Source: Streptomyces sp. NBC_01551 (GTDB lineage: Bacteria; Actinomycetota; Actinomycetes; Streptomycetales; Streptomycetaceae). From it: a stretch of 64,000 nucleotides of DNA. The DNA lies in contig NZ_JAPEPX010000001.1 in the NCBI RefSeq assembly GCF_026339935.1, positions 62,001 through 126,000 on the forward strand, given 5' to 3'. A program made the position numbers and the translations under genes. Position 1 is the first letter of the stretch. Each line of letters starts with the position of its first letter. This document shows positions 1-10,413 of this stretch, piece by piece. The notes below the pieces were generated by a model. The model made no database searches. It was not told the origin of the DNA and was given only the letters and a program-made list of their open reading frames with translations.

Positions 1-3000
1 ACGTACGCGGAGCTGGACGCCCGGATCAACCGGCTGGCCCGGCTGCTGCTGGCCCGGGGCGCGGGGCCCGAGCGGGTCGTCGCCCTGGCGCTGCCGCGCT
101 CGATCGAGATGGTGGTGGCCCTGTTCGCGGTACTGCGCACGGGCGCCGCGTACCTGCCGCTCGACCTGGACCACCCGGTGGACCGGCTGCGCCTGATGAT
201 CGAGGACACCGGGCCGCTGTGCCTGCTGTCCACGGCGGCGGTCGCGCCGACGCTGCGGGGGCCGGCGGGTCCGCTCGCCCCCGAAGTCGCCCTGGACGAC
301 CCGGAGGTCACCGCCGCCCTCGCCGCGCTCCCGGGCACGGCGGTCGGTGACGCCGAGCGGCCCGCGTTCGCGCACACCGCCCCGGACCGGCTGGAGCACC
401 CGGCGTACGTGATCTACACCTCCGGCTCGACCGGCCGTCCCAAGGGCGTCGTCACCCCGTACCGGGGGCTGACGAACATGCAGCTCAACCACCAGGTGGA
501 GATCTTCGACCCGGCCATCGCCTCGGCGGGCGGCCGGCGGCTGCGGATCGCGCACACCGTGTCCTTCGCCTTCGACATGTCCTGGGAGGAGCTGCTCTGG
601 CTCGTCGAGGGCCATGAGGTGCACGTGTGTGACGAGGAGCTGCGGCGCGACGCCGCCGCCCTGGTCGCCTACTGCGACCTGCACCGCGTCGACGTGGTCA
701 ACGTGACCCCGACCTACGCCCAACTGCTCATCGAAGAGGGGCTGTTGGAGCACGACGAGGCCGCGGGCAGACACCGTCCCGCGCTGGTGCTGCTGGGCGG
801 TGAGGCCGTGTCCGACGCCGTGTGGACGCGGCTGGCCCGTACGGAGCACACCTACGGCTACAACCTGTACGGCCCGACCGAGTACACGATCAACACGCTC
901 GGCGGCTCCACCGAGGACAGTGCCACCCCGACGGTCGGCCGGCCGATCCGCGCGACCCGGGGCCATGTCCTCGACACGATGCTGCGGCCCGTCCCGCCCG
1001 GCTGCCCTGGCGAGCTGTACATCTCCGGAGCGGGCCTGGCGCGCGGCTACCACGACCGGCCGGGCCTGACGGCGGAACGGTTCGTAGCCGACCCCTTCGG
1101 GGCGCCGGGCGAGCGGATGTACCGCACCGGAGACCTGGTACGACAGCGCCCGGACGGGCTGATCGACTTCCTCGGGCGGACCGACGACCAGGTCAAGATC
1201 CGCGGCTACCGGGTGGAGCTGGGCGAGATCGGCGCGGCGCTGTCCGACCACCCGCGGATCGCCCACGCGGCCGTCGTCGTGGCGGAACACGCGGGGAACA
1301 AGCGGCTGGTGGGGTACGTGGTGCCCGAGCCGGGAGCCGACGGCGGCGACACGCTGCTCACGGCGGTGCGCGAGCACCTGAAGTCGGTCCTGCCCGGCTA
1401 CATGGTCCCGGCGGCGCTGGTCGCGGTGGACACGCTCCCGCTGACCGTCAACGGCAAGCTCGACGTGCAGGCCCTGCCGGCGCCGGACCCCGCCGCCTCC
1501 GGCACCCGCCGCCCGCCCCGCTCGCCGCGCGAGGAGACGCTGCGCGCCCTCTTCGCGCAGGTGCTGGGGCTGCCCGAGGACGGTGTCGGCATCGACGACT
1601 CCTTCTTCGACCTCGGCGGCCACTCCCTGCTGGCCACCCGTCTGATCAGCCGGGCGCGGACCGCGCTGTCGGCGGAGCTGGCGATCCGGGACCTGTTCGA
1701 GGCGCCGACGGTGGCCGAACTGGCCGAGCGGGCCGGGCGCGGGGCGGACGCCGCACGGCCCGCGCTGACCGCCGGCGAGCGGCCCGAGGAGCTGCCGCTG
1801 TCCCACGCCCAGCAGCGGCTGTGGGTGATCCAGCAGATCGAGTCGGCCTCGGCCGCGTACAACTTCCCGCTCGTGATGCGGCTGCGCGGTTCCCTCGACC
1901 TGGCCGCGTGGCGGGCGGCGCTGGCCGATGTCACGGCCCGCCACGAGGCACTGCGCACCCTGTTCGCCACCCGGGAGGGCCGGGTGTTCCAGCGGGTGCT
2001 GCCCGCCGCACAGGCCCGGCCGGTGGTGGACGTCGTCGGCGCCGACGAGGAAGAGCTGCCCGCCCTGATCGACGCGGCGGTGAGCCGCCCGTTCGATCTC
2101 GCCGCCGAACTCCCCGTCCGCGCCACCGTCTTCGCGGTGGGCCCCGAGGACCACGTCGTCGTCCTGCTGCTGCACCACATCACCACCGACGAGTGGTCGG
2201 ACCGGCCCTTCCTCGGCGACCTGGCCGCCGCCTACGCCGCCCGCCGGGCCGGCGGCGAGCCGCGCTTCGAGCCGCTGCCCGTGCAGTACGCGGACTACGC
2301 GCTGTGGCAGCGCCGGCTGCTCGGCGGCGCCCTTGACGCAGGGAGCCTCGCCGCCCGGCAGCTGGAGTACTGGCGCACCGCGCTGGAGGGCGCGCCGGAG
2401 GAGATCGAGCTGCCGGCCGACCGGCCCCGGCCCGCCCGGCCCGCCTTCACCGGGGGCGAGCTGGACATCGAGTTCGACGCCGAGACCCACCGGGGGCTAC
2501 GGCGGCTCGCCCGGGAGCACAACGCCAGCATGTTCATGGTGGTGCACGCGGCCGTCGCCGCGCTGCTGCACCGGATGGGCGCCGGCAGTGACATCCCGAT
2601 CGGCTCGCCCATCGCGGGGCGGGGCGACGAGGCGCTCGACGACCTGGTCGGCTTCTTCGTCAACACCCTGGTGCTCCGCACCGACCTGGGCGGGGACCCC
2701 GGGTTCGGCGAGCTGCTGGAGCGGGTGCGCGACACCGCGCTGGCCGCGTTCTCGCACGCCGACGTGCCGTTCGAGGCGGTGGTGGAGAAGCTGAACCCGA
2801 CCCGCTCGCTCGCCCGCAACCCCCTGTTCCAGGTGATGGTGGGCTACCACCGGCGCGTCGGGGAGGAACCGGCCCTGCCCGGGCTGGCGGTGGAGTACGT
2901 GCCGTTCCGGATCAGCTCCGCCAAGTTCGACCTCGTGTTCAGCTTCACCGAGCACACGGGCACCGGTACCCGTGATGACGCCGAGGCGCTCGGCTGCCGG

Positions 3001-6000
3001 CTGGAGTTCGCCTCCGAGCTGTTCGACCGGGAGAGCGCCGAGCTGCTGGGCGAGCGGCTGCGCCGGCTCGTCACGGCGGTGGCCGCGGATCCGCGCCTGC
3101 CGGTGTCCCGGCTGGAGATCCTGGACGCCGGGGAGCGACGGCTGGTCCTGGAGGGGTTCAACGCCACCGACCGGGCGGTCGAGGAGGCCGCCCTGCCCGC
3201 ACTGTTCGGGCGCCGGCTCGCCGAGCGGCCCGGGGCCCCCGCCGTCGTGGACCGGTCCACGACGCTCGACTACCGCGCCCTCGACGCCCGCTCCGACCGG
3301 ATCGCGCGGCTGCTGGCCGGGCGCGGGGCCGGCGCCGGGAGCGTCGTCGGCGTGGCCGTGCCCCGCTCCGCCGACATGGTCGCCGCGGTGCTCGCCGTCC
3401 TCAAGCTCGGCGCCGCGTTCCTGCCGCTCGACCTCGTCCATCCCGCCGACCGGCTCGCGTACATGGTCGCGGACTCGGGCGCCGCGCTGGTCGTCGCGAC
3501 CGAGTCCGTCGCCGGGAAGCTCCCGGCGGTCGACGGGGTCGCGGCGGTGCTGCTCGACTCCCCCGCCACCGCGGCGGAACTCGACGCGCTGCCGGACGGC
3601 CCGGTGGACGCCCCGCCCGTGCTCCTGGACGCCGCCGCGTACGTGATCTACACCTCGGGATCCACCGGCCGCCCCAAGGGCGTGGTCGTCCCGCACGAGG
3701 GCATCGCCAGCCTGGTCGCCACCGCGGTGGACCGGATGGGGCTGCGCACCGACAGCCGGGTGCTCCAGTTCGCCTCGATCGGCTTCGACGTCGCCGTGTT
3801 CGAGCTGGCGATGGCCCTGTGCCACGGGGGCGCACTGGTGCTCGTACCCGACGAGGCGCGGGTCGCGGGGGCGGCGCTCACCGAGTTCCTCGCCGAGCAG
3901 CGGATCACGCACATGATCCTTCCGCCGTCCCTGGTGTCGGCGCTGCCCGCCGGCTGCGAGCTGCCCGAGGGGTCCACGATCCTGGTGGGCACCGAGACGG
4001 TGCCGCCGGACCTGTTCGAGCGCTGGGGCGGCAGGGTGAACCTCATCGCGGCCTACGGGCTGACCGAGGCGACCGTGAACTCCACGCTGTGGCCCGCGCG
4101 GGAGGCCGGCGGGAGGCCCGGTGGGCGCGTCCCGATCGGGCGCCCCGACCCCAACACCCGCTGCTACGTGCTGGACGCGACCCTCTGCCCCGTCCCGCCG
4201 GGTGTCGCGGGCGAGCTGTACGTCGCCGGGCGCGGGCTCGCCCTCGGCTACCTCGGCAAGAGCGCGCTGACCTCCGAGCGGTTCGTCGCCGACCCGTACG
4301 GCCCGCCCGGCAGCCGCATGTACCGCACCGGGGACCGGGCCCGCTGGCGAGCGAGCGGTAACCTCGACTTCCTCGGCCGGGTCGACACCCAGGTGAAGAT
4401 CCGCGGCTTCCGCATCGAGCTGGGCGAGATCGAGTCCGCCCTCACCGCCCACCCCGACGTGGCGCAAGCCGCCGTGGTGGCCGACCGGGACGGGGACATC
4501 GTGCGCCTCGTGGGATACGCCGTTCCCGAACGCGGGGAGCTCGACGCCCGGGCGCTGCGGGCGCACGCGGCCGGGCTGCTCCCGGAGTACATGGTGCCCG
4601 CCCTCGTGGTGCCGCTGGACGGCCCGCTGCCGCTGACGCCCAACGGGAAGCTGGACCGCAAGGCGCTGCCCGCGCCGGACTGGTCGGGGATGACCGGCGA
4701 CGCCCGGCCCGCCGATGCCACACAGGCGCGGCTGGCGCGGCTGTTCGGCGAGATCCTCAAGCTGGACGAGGTGGGGGCCGACGACAACTTCTTCGCCCTG
4801 GGCGGCCATTCCATGGCGGCCATGCGCCTGCTGGGCCTGATCCGGGCCGAGTTCGGGGCGGAGCTCGGCATCCGCGACGTGTTCGACGCCCTGACGGTGA
4901 GCGGCATCGCGGAGCGGCTCGAAGGGGCCGGGGCGGCCCGGCCGCCGCTGCGGCCGGGCGCCGCGGAAGGCGGGGAGACGCCGGCCGCGCCGGTGCAGCG
5001 CGCCCAGTGGTCGGCGTACCGGTTCCGGCCAGGCTTCGACAGCGCGCTCGCGCTCCGCTCGGCGGGCCCGCTGGACGCCGGGGCGCTGGCCGAGGCGCTG
5101 GGCGACGTGGTCGGGCGGCACGCTCCGCTGCGCACCTCGTTCGCGGAGCACGGGGACGGGCTCCGGCTGCGGGCGGCCGCCGCGCCGCCGGCCCTGGCCG
5201 TCGAGCGGTGCGCCGACCTCGACGCCCGGATGGCCGAACTCGCCGGGCAGGCCCCGGACCTGGCGGTGGAGGCGCCGCTGCGGGCTCACCTGCTCCGGGC
5301 CCCGGACGGGGCCGAGGCCCTGCTGCTGGCCTCGCACTACCTGGCCGTCGACGAGTGGTCGGTGGTGCCGCTCTTCCGGGATCTGACCACCGCCTACGCG
5401 GCCCGGGCCGGCGGCCGGGCGCCCGAGTGGGAGCCGCTCGCGGTGACGTACGCCGACTACGCCCGCTGGGCCCGCGAGGTGCTCGGCGACCTCTCGGAAC
5501 CCGGCAGCGCGGGCGCGCGGCAGCTCGCGTACTGGAGGCGGACGCTGCGGGACGCACCACGCGCCCTGGCACTGCCGACGGACCGGCCTCGCCCGGCGGA
5601 TCCCGGCCCGTCGGGGTACACCGCCGGCCGGGTGCCCCTCGTACTCGACCCGGAGCTGCACGCCGGGGTGGACGCGCTGGCCCGGGAGACCGGCACCAGC
5701 ATGTTCATGGTGCTGCACGCGGCGCTGTCGGCCCTCCTCACCGCCCACGGCGCGGGCACCGACCTGCCGATCGCCACCATGGTCGCGGGCCGGTCCGACG
5801 AGCGGCTCGCCCCGCTGGTGGGCTGCTTCCTGAACACGGTGGTGCTGCGCACCGACACCGGGGGCGACCCGACCTTCCGGGAACTGCTGGCGCGGGTACG
5901 GGAGACGACGCTGAGCGCGCTGGACCGGCAGGAGGTGCCGTTCGACGAGGTGGCCCGGGTGACGGGGCTGCCGACCCAGGGGCCGCAGGTGCGGGTGGTG

Positions 6001-6294
6001 CACCACGAGCAGGCGGAGCTGGGTGAGCTGGAGGGCGGCGTGGGCTCCTTCCACGCGGTCCCGGCCGGCCGCACGACGGCGGAGCTGACGCTCGGCTTCT
6101 ACGAGCCGCGCGGAGACGGGCCGGTGCACGGGGAGCTGATCCACGCGACGGAGCTGCTCGGCCCGGCCAAGGCCCGGCGGCTCGCCGAGGAACTCCACAT
6201 GCTGATCGGGCATGTGGCCGCAGACCCGCGACAGCCGCTCTCGGAGCTGTTCGCGCTGATGTCCACGAGGACCACGAGGAGTGAGGACGCATGA
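1..6294 (+). CDS. Non-ribosomal peptide synthetase, C-terminal part (A-T-C-A-T-C), siderophore type; 5' end outside window
   Basis: The frame is open from base 1 and begins at the A1 core motif of an adenylation domain, so upstream domains are missing. Domains in order: A (about 1-1470), carrier domain with the GGHSL serine site (about 1530-1730), condensation domain with intact HHITTDE (His codons at 2173 and 2176), second A (about 3200-4670), carrier domain with GGHSM (about 4740-4920), and a final C domain (about 4970-6250). Reading the ten binding-pocket positions by eye against GrsA gives DMENLGLINK for the first A domain. That is the code described for N5-hydroxyornithine in the coelichelin synthetase. 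The second A domain reads roughly DVFILGAVNK, which I cannot assign. There is no thioesterase. The last C domain has Tyr in place of the second, catalytic His (HYLAVDE). The stop overlaps the MbtH gene by ATGA. Neighbouring export and iron-uptake genes support a hydroxamate siderophore product. Confidence 0.93.
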   Translation, partial: TYAELDARINRLARLLLARGAGPERVVALALPRSIEMVVALFAVLRTGAAYLPLDLDHPVDRLRLMIEDTGPLCLLSTAAVAPTLRGPAGPLAPEVALDDPEVTAALAALPGTAVGDAERPAFAHTAPDRLEHPAYVIYTSGSTGRPKGVVTPYRGLTNMQLNHQVEIFDPAIASAGGRRLRIAHTVSFAFDMSWEELLWLVEGHEVHVCDEELRRDAAALVAYCDLHRVDVVNVTPTYAQLLIEEGLLEHDEAAGRHRPALVLLGGEAVSDAVWTRLARTEHTYGYNLYGPTEYTINTLGGSTEDSATPTVGRPIRATRGHVLDTMLRPVPPGCPGELYISGAGLARGYHDRPGLTAERFVADPFGAPGERMYRTGDLVRQRPDGLIDFLGRTDDQVKIRGYRVELGEIGAALSDHPRIAHAAVVVAEHAGNKRLVGYVVPEPGADGGDTLLTAVREHLKSVLPGYMVPAALVAVDTLPLTVNGKLDVQALPAPDPAASGTRRPPRSPREETLRALFAQVLGLPEDGVGIDDSFFDLGGHSLLATRLISRARTALSAELAIRDLFEAPTVAELAERAGRGADAARPALTAGERPEELPLSHAQQRLWVIQQIESASAAYNFPLVMRLRGSLDLAAWRAALADVTARHEALRTLFATREGRVFQRVLPAAQARPVVDVVGADEEELPALIDAAVSRPFDLAAELPVRATVFAVGPEDHVVVLLLHHITTDEWSDRPFLGDLAAAYAARRAGGEPRFEPLPVQYADYALWQRRLLGGALDAGSLAARQLEYWRTALEGAPEEIELPADRPRPARPAFTGGELDIEFDAETHRGLRRLAREHNASMFMVVHAAVAALLHRMGAGSDIPIGSPIAGRGDEALDDLVGFFVNTLVLRTDLGGDPGFGELLERVRDTALAAFSHADVPFEAVVEKLNPTRSLARNPLFQVMVGYHRRVGEEPALPGLAVEYVPFRISSAKFDLVFSFTEHTGTGTRDDAEALGCRLEFASELFDRESAELLGERLRRLVTAVAADPRLPVSRLEILDAGERRLVLEGFNATDRAVEEAALPALFGRRLAERPGAPAVVDRSTTLDYRALDARSDRIARLLAGRGAGAGSVVGVAVPRSADMVAAVLAVLKLGAAFLPLDLVHPADRLAYMVADSGAALVVATESVAGKLPAVDGVAAVLLDSPATAAELDALPDGPVDAPPVLLDAAAYVIYTSGSTGRPKGVVVPHEGIASLVATAVDRMGLRTDSRVLQFASIGFDVAVFELAMALCHGGALVLVPDEARVAGAALTEFLAEQRITHMILPPSLVSALPAGCELPEGSTILVGTETVPPDLFERWGGRVNLIAAYGLTEATVNSTLWPAREAGGRPGGRVPIGRPDPNTRCYVLDATLCPVPPGVAGELYVAGRGLALGYLGKSALTSERFVADPYGPPGSRMYRTGDRARWRASGNLDFLGRVDTQVKIRGFRIELGEIESALTAHPDVAQAAVVADRDGDIVRLVGYAVPERGELDARALRAHAAGLLPEYMVPALVVPLDGPLPLTPNGKLDRKALPAPDWSGMTGDARPADATQARLARLFGEILKLDEVGADDNFFALGGHSMAAMRLLGLIRAEFGAELGIRDVFDALTVSGIAERLEGAGAARPPLRPGAAEGGETPAAPVQRAQWSAYRFRPGFDSALALRSAGPLDAGALAEALGDVVGRHAPLRTSFAEHGDGLRLRAAAAPPALAVERCADLDARMAELAGQAPDLAVEAPLRAHLLRAPDGAEALLLASHYLAVDEWSVVPLFRDLTTAYAARAGGRAPEWEPLAVTYADYARWAREVLGDLSEPGSAGARQLAYWRRTLRDAPRALALPTDRPRPADPGPSGYTAGRVPLVLDPELHAGVDALARETGTSMFMVLHAALSALLTAHGAGTDLPIATMVAGRSDERLAPLVGCFLNTVVLRTDTGGDPTFRELLARVRETTLSALDRQEVPFDEVARVTGLPTQGPQVRVVHHEQAELGELEGGVGSFHAVPAGRTTAELTLGFYEPRGDGPVHGELIHATELLGPAKARRLAEELHMLIGHVAADPRQPLSELFALMSTRTTRSEDA

Positions 6295-6500
6295 CGACCA
6301 ACCCGTTCGAGGACCCGCAGGGCAGCTTCCTGGTCCTGGTCAACGAGGAGGGCCAGCACTCGCTGTGGCCGTCCTTCGCCGAGGTGCCGGCCGGGTGGCG
6401 GACCGTGTTCGGCGCGGACACCCGGGAGGCGTGCCTGGCCCATGTGGAGGCCAACTGGACGGACTTGCGGCCCAAGAGCCTGATCGCCCGCCAGGACTGA
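6291..6500 (+). CDS. MbtH-like NRPS chaperone
   Basis: A 69-residue protein starting with the family hallmark NPFED, followed by the conserved [12 protein letters not shown] and a C-terminal Trp and RPKSL segment. MbtH-like proteins bind adenylation domains and are often needed for their solubility and activity. The ATG overlaps the NRPS stop by ATGA, so the two are translationally coupled and the partner is almost certainly the preceding NRPS. It is the last plus-strand gene before a strong bidirectional hairpin. Confidence 0.95.
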   Translation: MTTNPFEDPQGSFLVLVNEEGQHSLWPSFAEVPAGWRTVFGADTREACLAHVEANWTDLRPKSLIARQD

Positions 6501-6590
6501 CCGCCCTCCAGGGCTGGCCGACCGCCGGGACTGGCCCCCCAGACTGACCCGGCGCCGGAAGCGACGCCCGCCGGGAGCCCCGGGCGGGCG

Positions 6591-6630
6591 GGGAGCCCCG
6601 GAATCCGCTCGTACGGGTTCCGGGGCTCCC
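6591..6630. terminator. Bidirectional terminator hairpin
   Basis: A perfect 13-bp inverted repeat (GGGAGCCCCGGAA at 6591-6603, its complement at 6618-6630) with a 14-nt loop. It lies between the convergent MbtH gene and the ABC exporter genes and is placed to stop transcription from both sides. Confidence 0.8.
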
Positions 6631-6650
6631 TCCTGTACGGAACGCTCCCG

Positions 6651-8534
6651 TCAGTCCTCGCTCACGCGCGGCCCGGGAAGCATGCCCGGCGTGCCCGGCG
6701 TGCTCCTTCCCGGCACGGACCGGCGGCTGTCCGACCAGGCCGCCCACAGGGTCGCGTAACTGCCGCCCGCGGCCACGAGTTCCGCATGGGTGCCGCTCTC
6801 CACGACCCGCCCGCGGTCCAGGACCACGATCCGGTCGGCGGTCGCCGCCTGCGGCAGCCGGTGGGCGACCAGCAGCCCGGTCCGCCCCTCCAGGGCGCGC
6901 AGCGCGGCGGCTTCGAGGGTACGGGCGCCCGCGCTCCCGGCGTCGGCGGTGGCCTCGTCCAGGATCGCCACCGGCGGGTCGGCGAGCACCAGGCGGGCCA
7001 GGGCGAGCTGTTGGGCCTGGGTCACCGTGAGCCGGTGCCCGCCCTCGCCGACCACTGTGGCGGCCCCCTCCGCCAGCGCCTCCACCCAGGGCAGGGCGTC
7101 GACCTGGGCCAGGGCGGCGGTGATCTCGGCGTCGGTGGCCCCCGGCCGGGCGAGCCTCAGGTCGTCGGCCAGCGGCCCGGCGAATACGTGGACCTCCTGG
7201 CTGATCAGGGTCACGGTCCGCCGGACGCCCGCCGGGCCGAGCGCGCGGGTGTCGGCGCCGCCGAGTTCGACGATGCCGCCGGTCGGCTGGTGGACCCCGG
7301 CGATCAGCTTCGCCAGGGTGGTCTTCCCGGCGCCGCTGGCGCCGACCAGCGCGACCCTTTCCCCGGCTCGGACGTCGAGGTCGACCTCGTGCAGGACCGG
7401 GTGCCCGGCCTCGTAGGCGTGGCTGAGCGCGCGCACCCGTACGGAGCCGTCGGCCGGCCGGGTGTCCCCAGCCGGGCCCGGCTCGGCGGGCAGGGCCGAG
7501 ACGCCGACGAGCCGGGCCAGGCTCGCCCCGGCGGACTGGGCGTCGTCGATGAGGAACAGCGCGGCGTTGACGGGGTTGAAGAGGCTGTGGAAGTACAGGG
7601 CGGCGGCGGTCGCGGTGCCGATGCTCACGGCGCCGTCGCCGACCAGCAGGAAGCCGGTGACGAGGACGGCGGCGAGCCCGATGAACTCGGCGAGGTTGAG
7701 TCGGGAGAAGAACCCGGAGACGAGCCGGATCCCGCGCAGGGCCAGTTCGACGGCCTCGCGCGAGCGGTGCTCCAGGAGCTCCGCGTGCTGCCCGGTCAGC
7801 CGGAACGCCCGCACGGTGCGGACGCCGCCGACGCTGTCGAGGAGCTGGTGCTGGAGCGCTCCGTTGGCCACCCGGTGCGCGGCGTACACGGGGACCGCGC
7901 GCGGGATGTACCAGCGGACGGTGAGGACGTGCACGGGGACGGCGAGCAGGACGGCGAGCAGGAACCGCCAGTCGAGTACGGCGAGTCCGACCAGGGTCAG
8001 GGCGATGGTGAGCAGGGCGGTGGTGAATTCGGGGAGGGCCTGGCGGACGACCCGGGTGATGAGGGTGACGTCTGCGGTCACCCGGGAGGTCAGGTCGCCC
8101 GAGCCGGCCTGTTCGACGCGTTCCAGCGGCAGGTTCAGGGCCCGTTCGACGAACCGCTCGCGCAGCCCGGCGAGGACGGTTTCGCCGAGGCGGGCGACGA
8201 GCGAGCTGCCGAGGGCGGTGGCGACGCCCCGGGCGGCGGCGACGGCGACGAGGAGGACCATCGGGAGGGTCAGGGAGCCGGTGCCCCGGTGCCCGGCGAC
8301 CAGGTCGACCATCCGGCCGAGCAGCGGGGCGGTGAGCAGGCCGATGCCGGTGCCCAGGGTGAGCACGGCGGCGGCGGTGAGGGTCTGGAGGCGGCGGCCG
8401 CGCAGCAGTTCCCCGACGGCGGCGAGGGTCTGGGCCCCGGTGGCCACGGGCAGGATGACGCGCTCCCGCTCCCGGGTGGCGTCCGGTGCGCTCGGCTCGG
8501 GCGGCGTGGGCGGCGTGGGCGGCGTGGGGCTCAT
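6651..8534 (-). CDS. ABC exporter half-transporter (TMD-NBD) with catalytic Walker motifs, siderophore export
   Basis: A 627-residue type IV ABC exporter half: a Pro/Thr-rich N-terminus, six predicted membrane segments, then an ATPase domain. The ATPase has an intact Walker A (GASGAGKTT), Walker B with catalytic Glu (AILDEATAD) and H-loop (VAHRLP). The signature loop, normally LSGGQ, is degenerate (TVTQAQ). The ATG overlaps the stop of the upstream exporter gene by ATGA. The partner has the opposite defects, so the two should form one heterodimer with a single consensus ATP site. From the NRPS, MbtH and importer neighbours the likely cargo is the siderophore. The start was chosen for the stop-start overlap. 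Confidence 0.9.
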   Translation of the reverse strand: MSPTPPTPPTPPEPSAPDATRERERVILPVATGAQTLAAVGELLRGRRLQTLTAAAVLTLGTGIGLLTAPLLGRMVDLVAGHRGTGSLTLPMVLLVAVAAARGVATALGSSLVARLGETVLAGLRERFVERALNLPLERVEQAGSGDLTSRVTADVTLITRVVRQALPEFTTALLTIALTLVGLAVLDWRFLLAVLLAVPVHVLTVRWYIPRAVPVYAAHRVANGALQHQLLDSVGGVRTVRAFRLTGQHAELLEHRSREAVELALRGIRLVSGFFSRLNLAEFIGLAAVLVTGFLLVGDGAVSIGTATAAALYFHSLFNPVNAALFLIDDAQSAGASLARLVGVSALPAEPGPAGDTRPADGSVRVRALSHAYEAGHPVLHEVDLDVRAGERVALVGASGAGKTTLAKLIAGVHQPTGGIVELGGADTRALGPAGVRRTVTLISQEVHVFAGPLADDLRLARPGATDAEITAALAQVDALPWVEALAEGAATVVGEGGHRLTVTQAQQLALARLVLADPPVAILDEATADAGSAGARTLEAAALRALEGRTGLLVAHRLPQAATADRIVVLDRGRVVESGTHAELVAAGGSYATLWAAWSDSRRSVPGRSTPGTPGMLPGPRVSED

Positions 8535-10228
8535 ACCAGCACCACCGCACGGTAGGACGCGTCGGCGGTGACGAGTTCGGGGTGGCGGCCGTCGGCGGTG
8601 ACGCGGCCTTCGCCGATGACGACGACCCGGTCGGTGACGGCGAGCAGCGCGGGGCTGGTGGTGACGAGCAGGGTGGTGCGGCCCTTGCGCAGGTCGCGCA
8701 GCCGGGTGGCGATCAGCGATTCGGTGACGGTGTCCACGGCGGTGGTCGGGTCGTGCACCACGAGGACGTGCGGGTCGGCGGCCAGGGCCCGGGCCAGTGC
8801 GACCCGTTGGCGCTGTCCGCCGGAGAGGGACCGGCCGCGTTCGCTGAGCGGGGTGTGCACGCCCTGGGGAAGGGCGCGGGCCACGTCGTCGGTGGTGGAG
8901 GCGGCGAGTACGGGCGCGAGGTCCGCGGCCGGGGTGTCGGCGCCGGCCCGTACGTTGTCCAGCAGGCTGGCCTCGAAGAGGTCGGCGTCGTGGTGGGCGA
9001 CGAGGACGGCGCGGCGCACGGTGTCGGGGTCGAGGGTGGCGAGGGCGATCCCGCCGAGCTCGATGACGCCGTCCCCCGGGTCGGTTTCGCGGCCGAGGCA
9101 CAGCAGCAGGTCGGTGGCCGCGGCAGGGTCCGGGCAGACGACGCCGACCAGGCTGCCCTCGGTGATGTCGAGGTCGATCCCGCGCAGGGCTCCGTACCCG
9201 ACGCCGCGCAGCCGCAGTCCTCCGGTGAACGGGTGGGGCAGGGTGGCGGTTCCCGCGGGCACGGCGTGCGCGCAGGCGAGCACCTCGCCGATCCGTTCGG
9301 CGGAGGCGCGGCCCTGGGCGAACTCGCCGCTGACGTAGGTCAGGAGCTGGAACGGCCCGAGCAGGAACTGGGCCAGCCCGACGGCCGCCACGAGCTCGCC
9401 GATGCTCAGGGAGCCGCCCATCGCCAGGCGCGCGCCCACCAGGCCGATGACGGCGATGAAGACGCCGGTCAGGGAGAGGATCGCGCCGTCGTGCCAGGAG
9501 CGGCTGCGGGCGGCGCGCACGGCGGCGGCCAGGGAGTCCTGGCTGGTGCGGCGGTAGCGGGCCACGGCGGCCGGTCCGGCGCCGATGCCCTTGAGCACGC
9601 GCAGGCCGGCGATCAGGTCGGCGGCGACTCCGGACGCGTGGGCGGCCCGCTCCTGTTCGGCCTCGCTGCGGCGTTCGAGGGGGAGGCTGATGCGGTGGCC
9701 CAGCCAGAGCAGGGGCGGTACGCCGAGCAGGATGAGCAGGCCGAGGGGTACCGAGACGCGCAGCAGGGCGAAGGCGCTGACGGCGAGTCCGGCCAGGGCG
9801 GCGACCCCGTACGGCAGGGCGGCGACGACCGCTCCCACCCGGGCGGCGTCGCCGGTGGCCATGGCGGTGAGGGCGCCGGGCAGCCGGCCGGTGTCCGCTC
9901 CGCCGCGCGGGTCGAGGACCCGGTCGCCGAGCTCGGTGCGGATCCGGTGGGCGGCGCGCTCGCCGGAGCCGTCGGTGATGCGGGCCGCGGTGCGGTAGCA
10001 GGTCGACAGGACGAGGAAGAGCGCGGCGAGGATCAGCAGCCAGCGCAGGAGCGCGCCGCTGGATCCGGTGGCCACGGCCCGGTCGATGATGACGCCGATG
10101 ACGACGGGCACCATGGCCTCGCACGCCTGGTGCGTCGTACCGAGGAGCGAGGCGGCGGCGACCCGGCGCCGCTGCCCGCTGATCGCGCGCCGGAGGACTG
10201 AGCCTCCGGGTGGACTGCCGTCAACCAT
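8531..10228 (-). CDS. ABC exporter half-transporter (TMD-NBD) with degenerate Walker motifs, siderophore export
   Basis: A 565-residue TMD-NBD half-transporter, first gene of the two-gene exporter operon. The ATPase domain keeps a perfect signature (LSGGQRQRVALARAL). It has lost Walker A (CPDPAAATD where GxxGxGKST is expected), Walker B (VLVVHDPTTAVD, His for Asp and Asp for Glu) and the H-loop His (TTSPALL). It can therefore only complete the ATP site of its partner. The ATG at 10228 has a good GGAGG site just upstream; longer starts lack one. It is divergent from the FecCD importer genes, and the iron box between them suggests co-regulation by an iron-dependent DtxR-family repressor. Confidence 0.88.
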   Translation of the reverse strand: MVDGSPPGGSVLRRAISGQRRRVAAASLLGTTHQACEAMVPVVIGVIIDRAVATGSSGALLRWLLILAALFLVLSTCYRTAARITDGSGERAAHRIRTELGDRVLDPRGGADTGRLPGALTAMATGDAARVGAVVAALPYGVAALAGLAVSAFALLRVSVPLGLLILLGVPPLLWLGHRISLPLERRSEAEQERAAHASGVAADLIAGLRVLKGIGAGPAAVARYRRTSQDSLAAAVRAARSRSWHDGAILSLTGVFIAVIGLVGARLAMGGSLSIGELVAAVGLAQFLLGPFQLLTYVSGEFAQGRASAERIGEVLACAHAVPAGTATLPHPFTGGLRLRGVGYGALRGIDLDITEGSLVGVVCPDPAAATDLLLCLGRETDPGDGVIELGGIALATLDPDTVRRAVLVAHHDADLFEASLLDNVRAGADTPAADLAPVLAASTTDDVARALPQGVHTPLSERGRSLSGGQRQRVALARALAADPHVLVVHDPTTAVDTVTESLIATRLRDLRKGRTTLLVTTSPALLAVTDRVVVIGEGRVTADGRHPELVTADASYRAVVLV

Positions 10229-10356
10229 GCGGGACCTCCGGAGGCCTTCAGTTGGGTGAGGACTCTCAATTGTTCGATGGTGGGAATCACGTGCGAATTC
10301 AGGGTCACGGGCCTGGACTGCCCTGGTCCGCAAGGCCGTTGACCCTGTCGAGTTCG

Positions 10357-10375
10357 TTCAGTTAGCCTCACCTAA
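10357..10375. promoter_or_regulatory. Iron box (DmdR/IdeR-type operator)
   Basis: The 19-mer ttcagttagcctcacctaa matches 16 of 19 positions of the actinobacterial iron-box consensus TTAGGTTAGGCTCACCTAA as I recall it. It sits in the 185-bp divergent region between the exporter operon and the FecCD importer operon, 39 bp before the importer start. It is placed so that iron-loaded DmdR1/IdeR would repress both directions. Confidence 0.75.
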
Positions 10376-10413
10376 GTTAGCGCTTCGCGAACGAATGGTC
10401 GCCGAGGGGAGCC

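Noticed and set aside
2497..6213. A 1238-codon open frame on the minus strand opposite the NRPS
   Set aside because: It mirrors the NRPS codons, is rich in Arg/Gly/Pro/His with no domain, and the plus-strand frame carries clear NRPS motifs. It is a GC-driven shadow.
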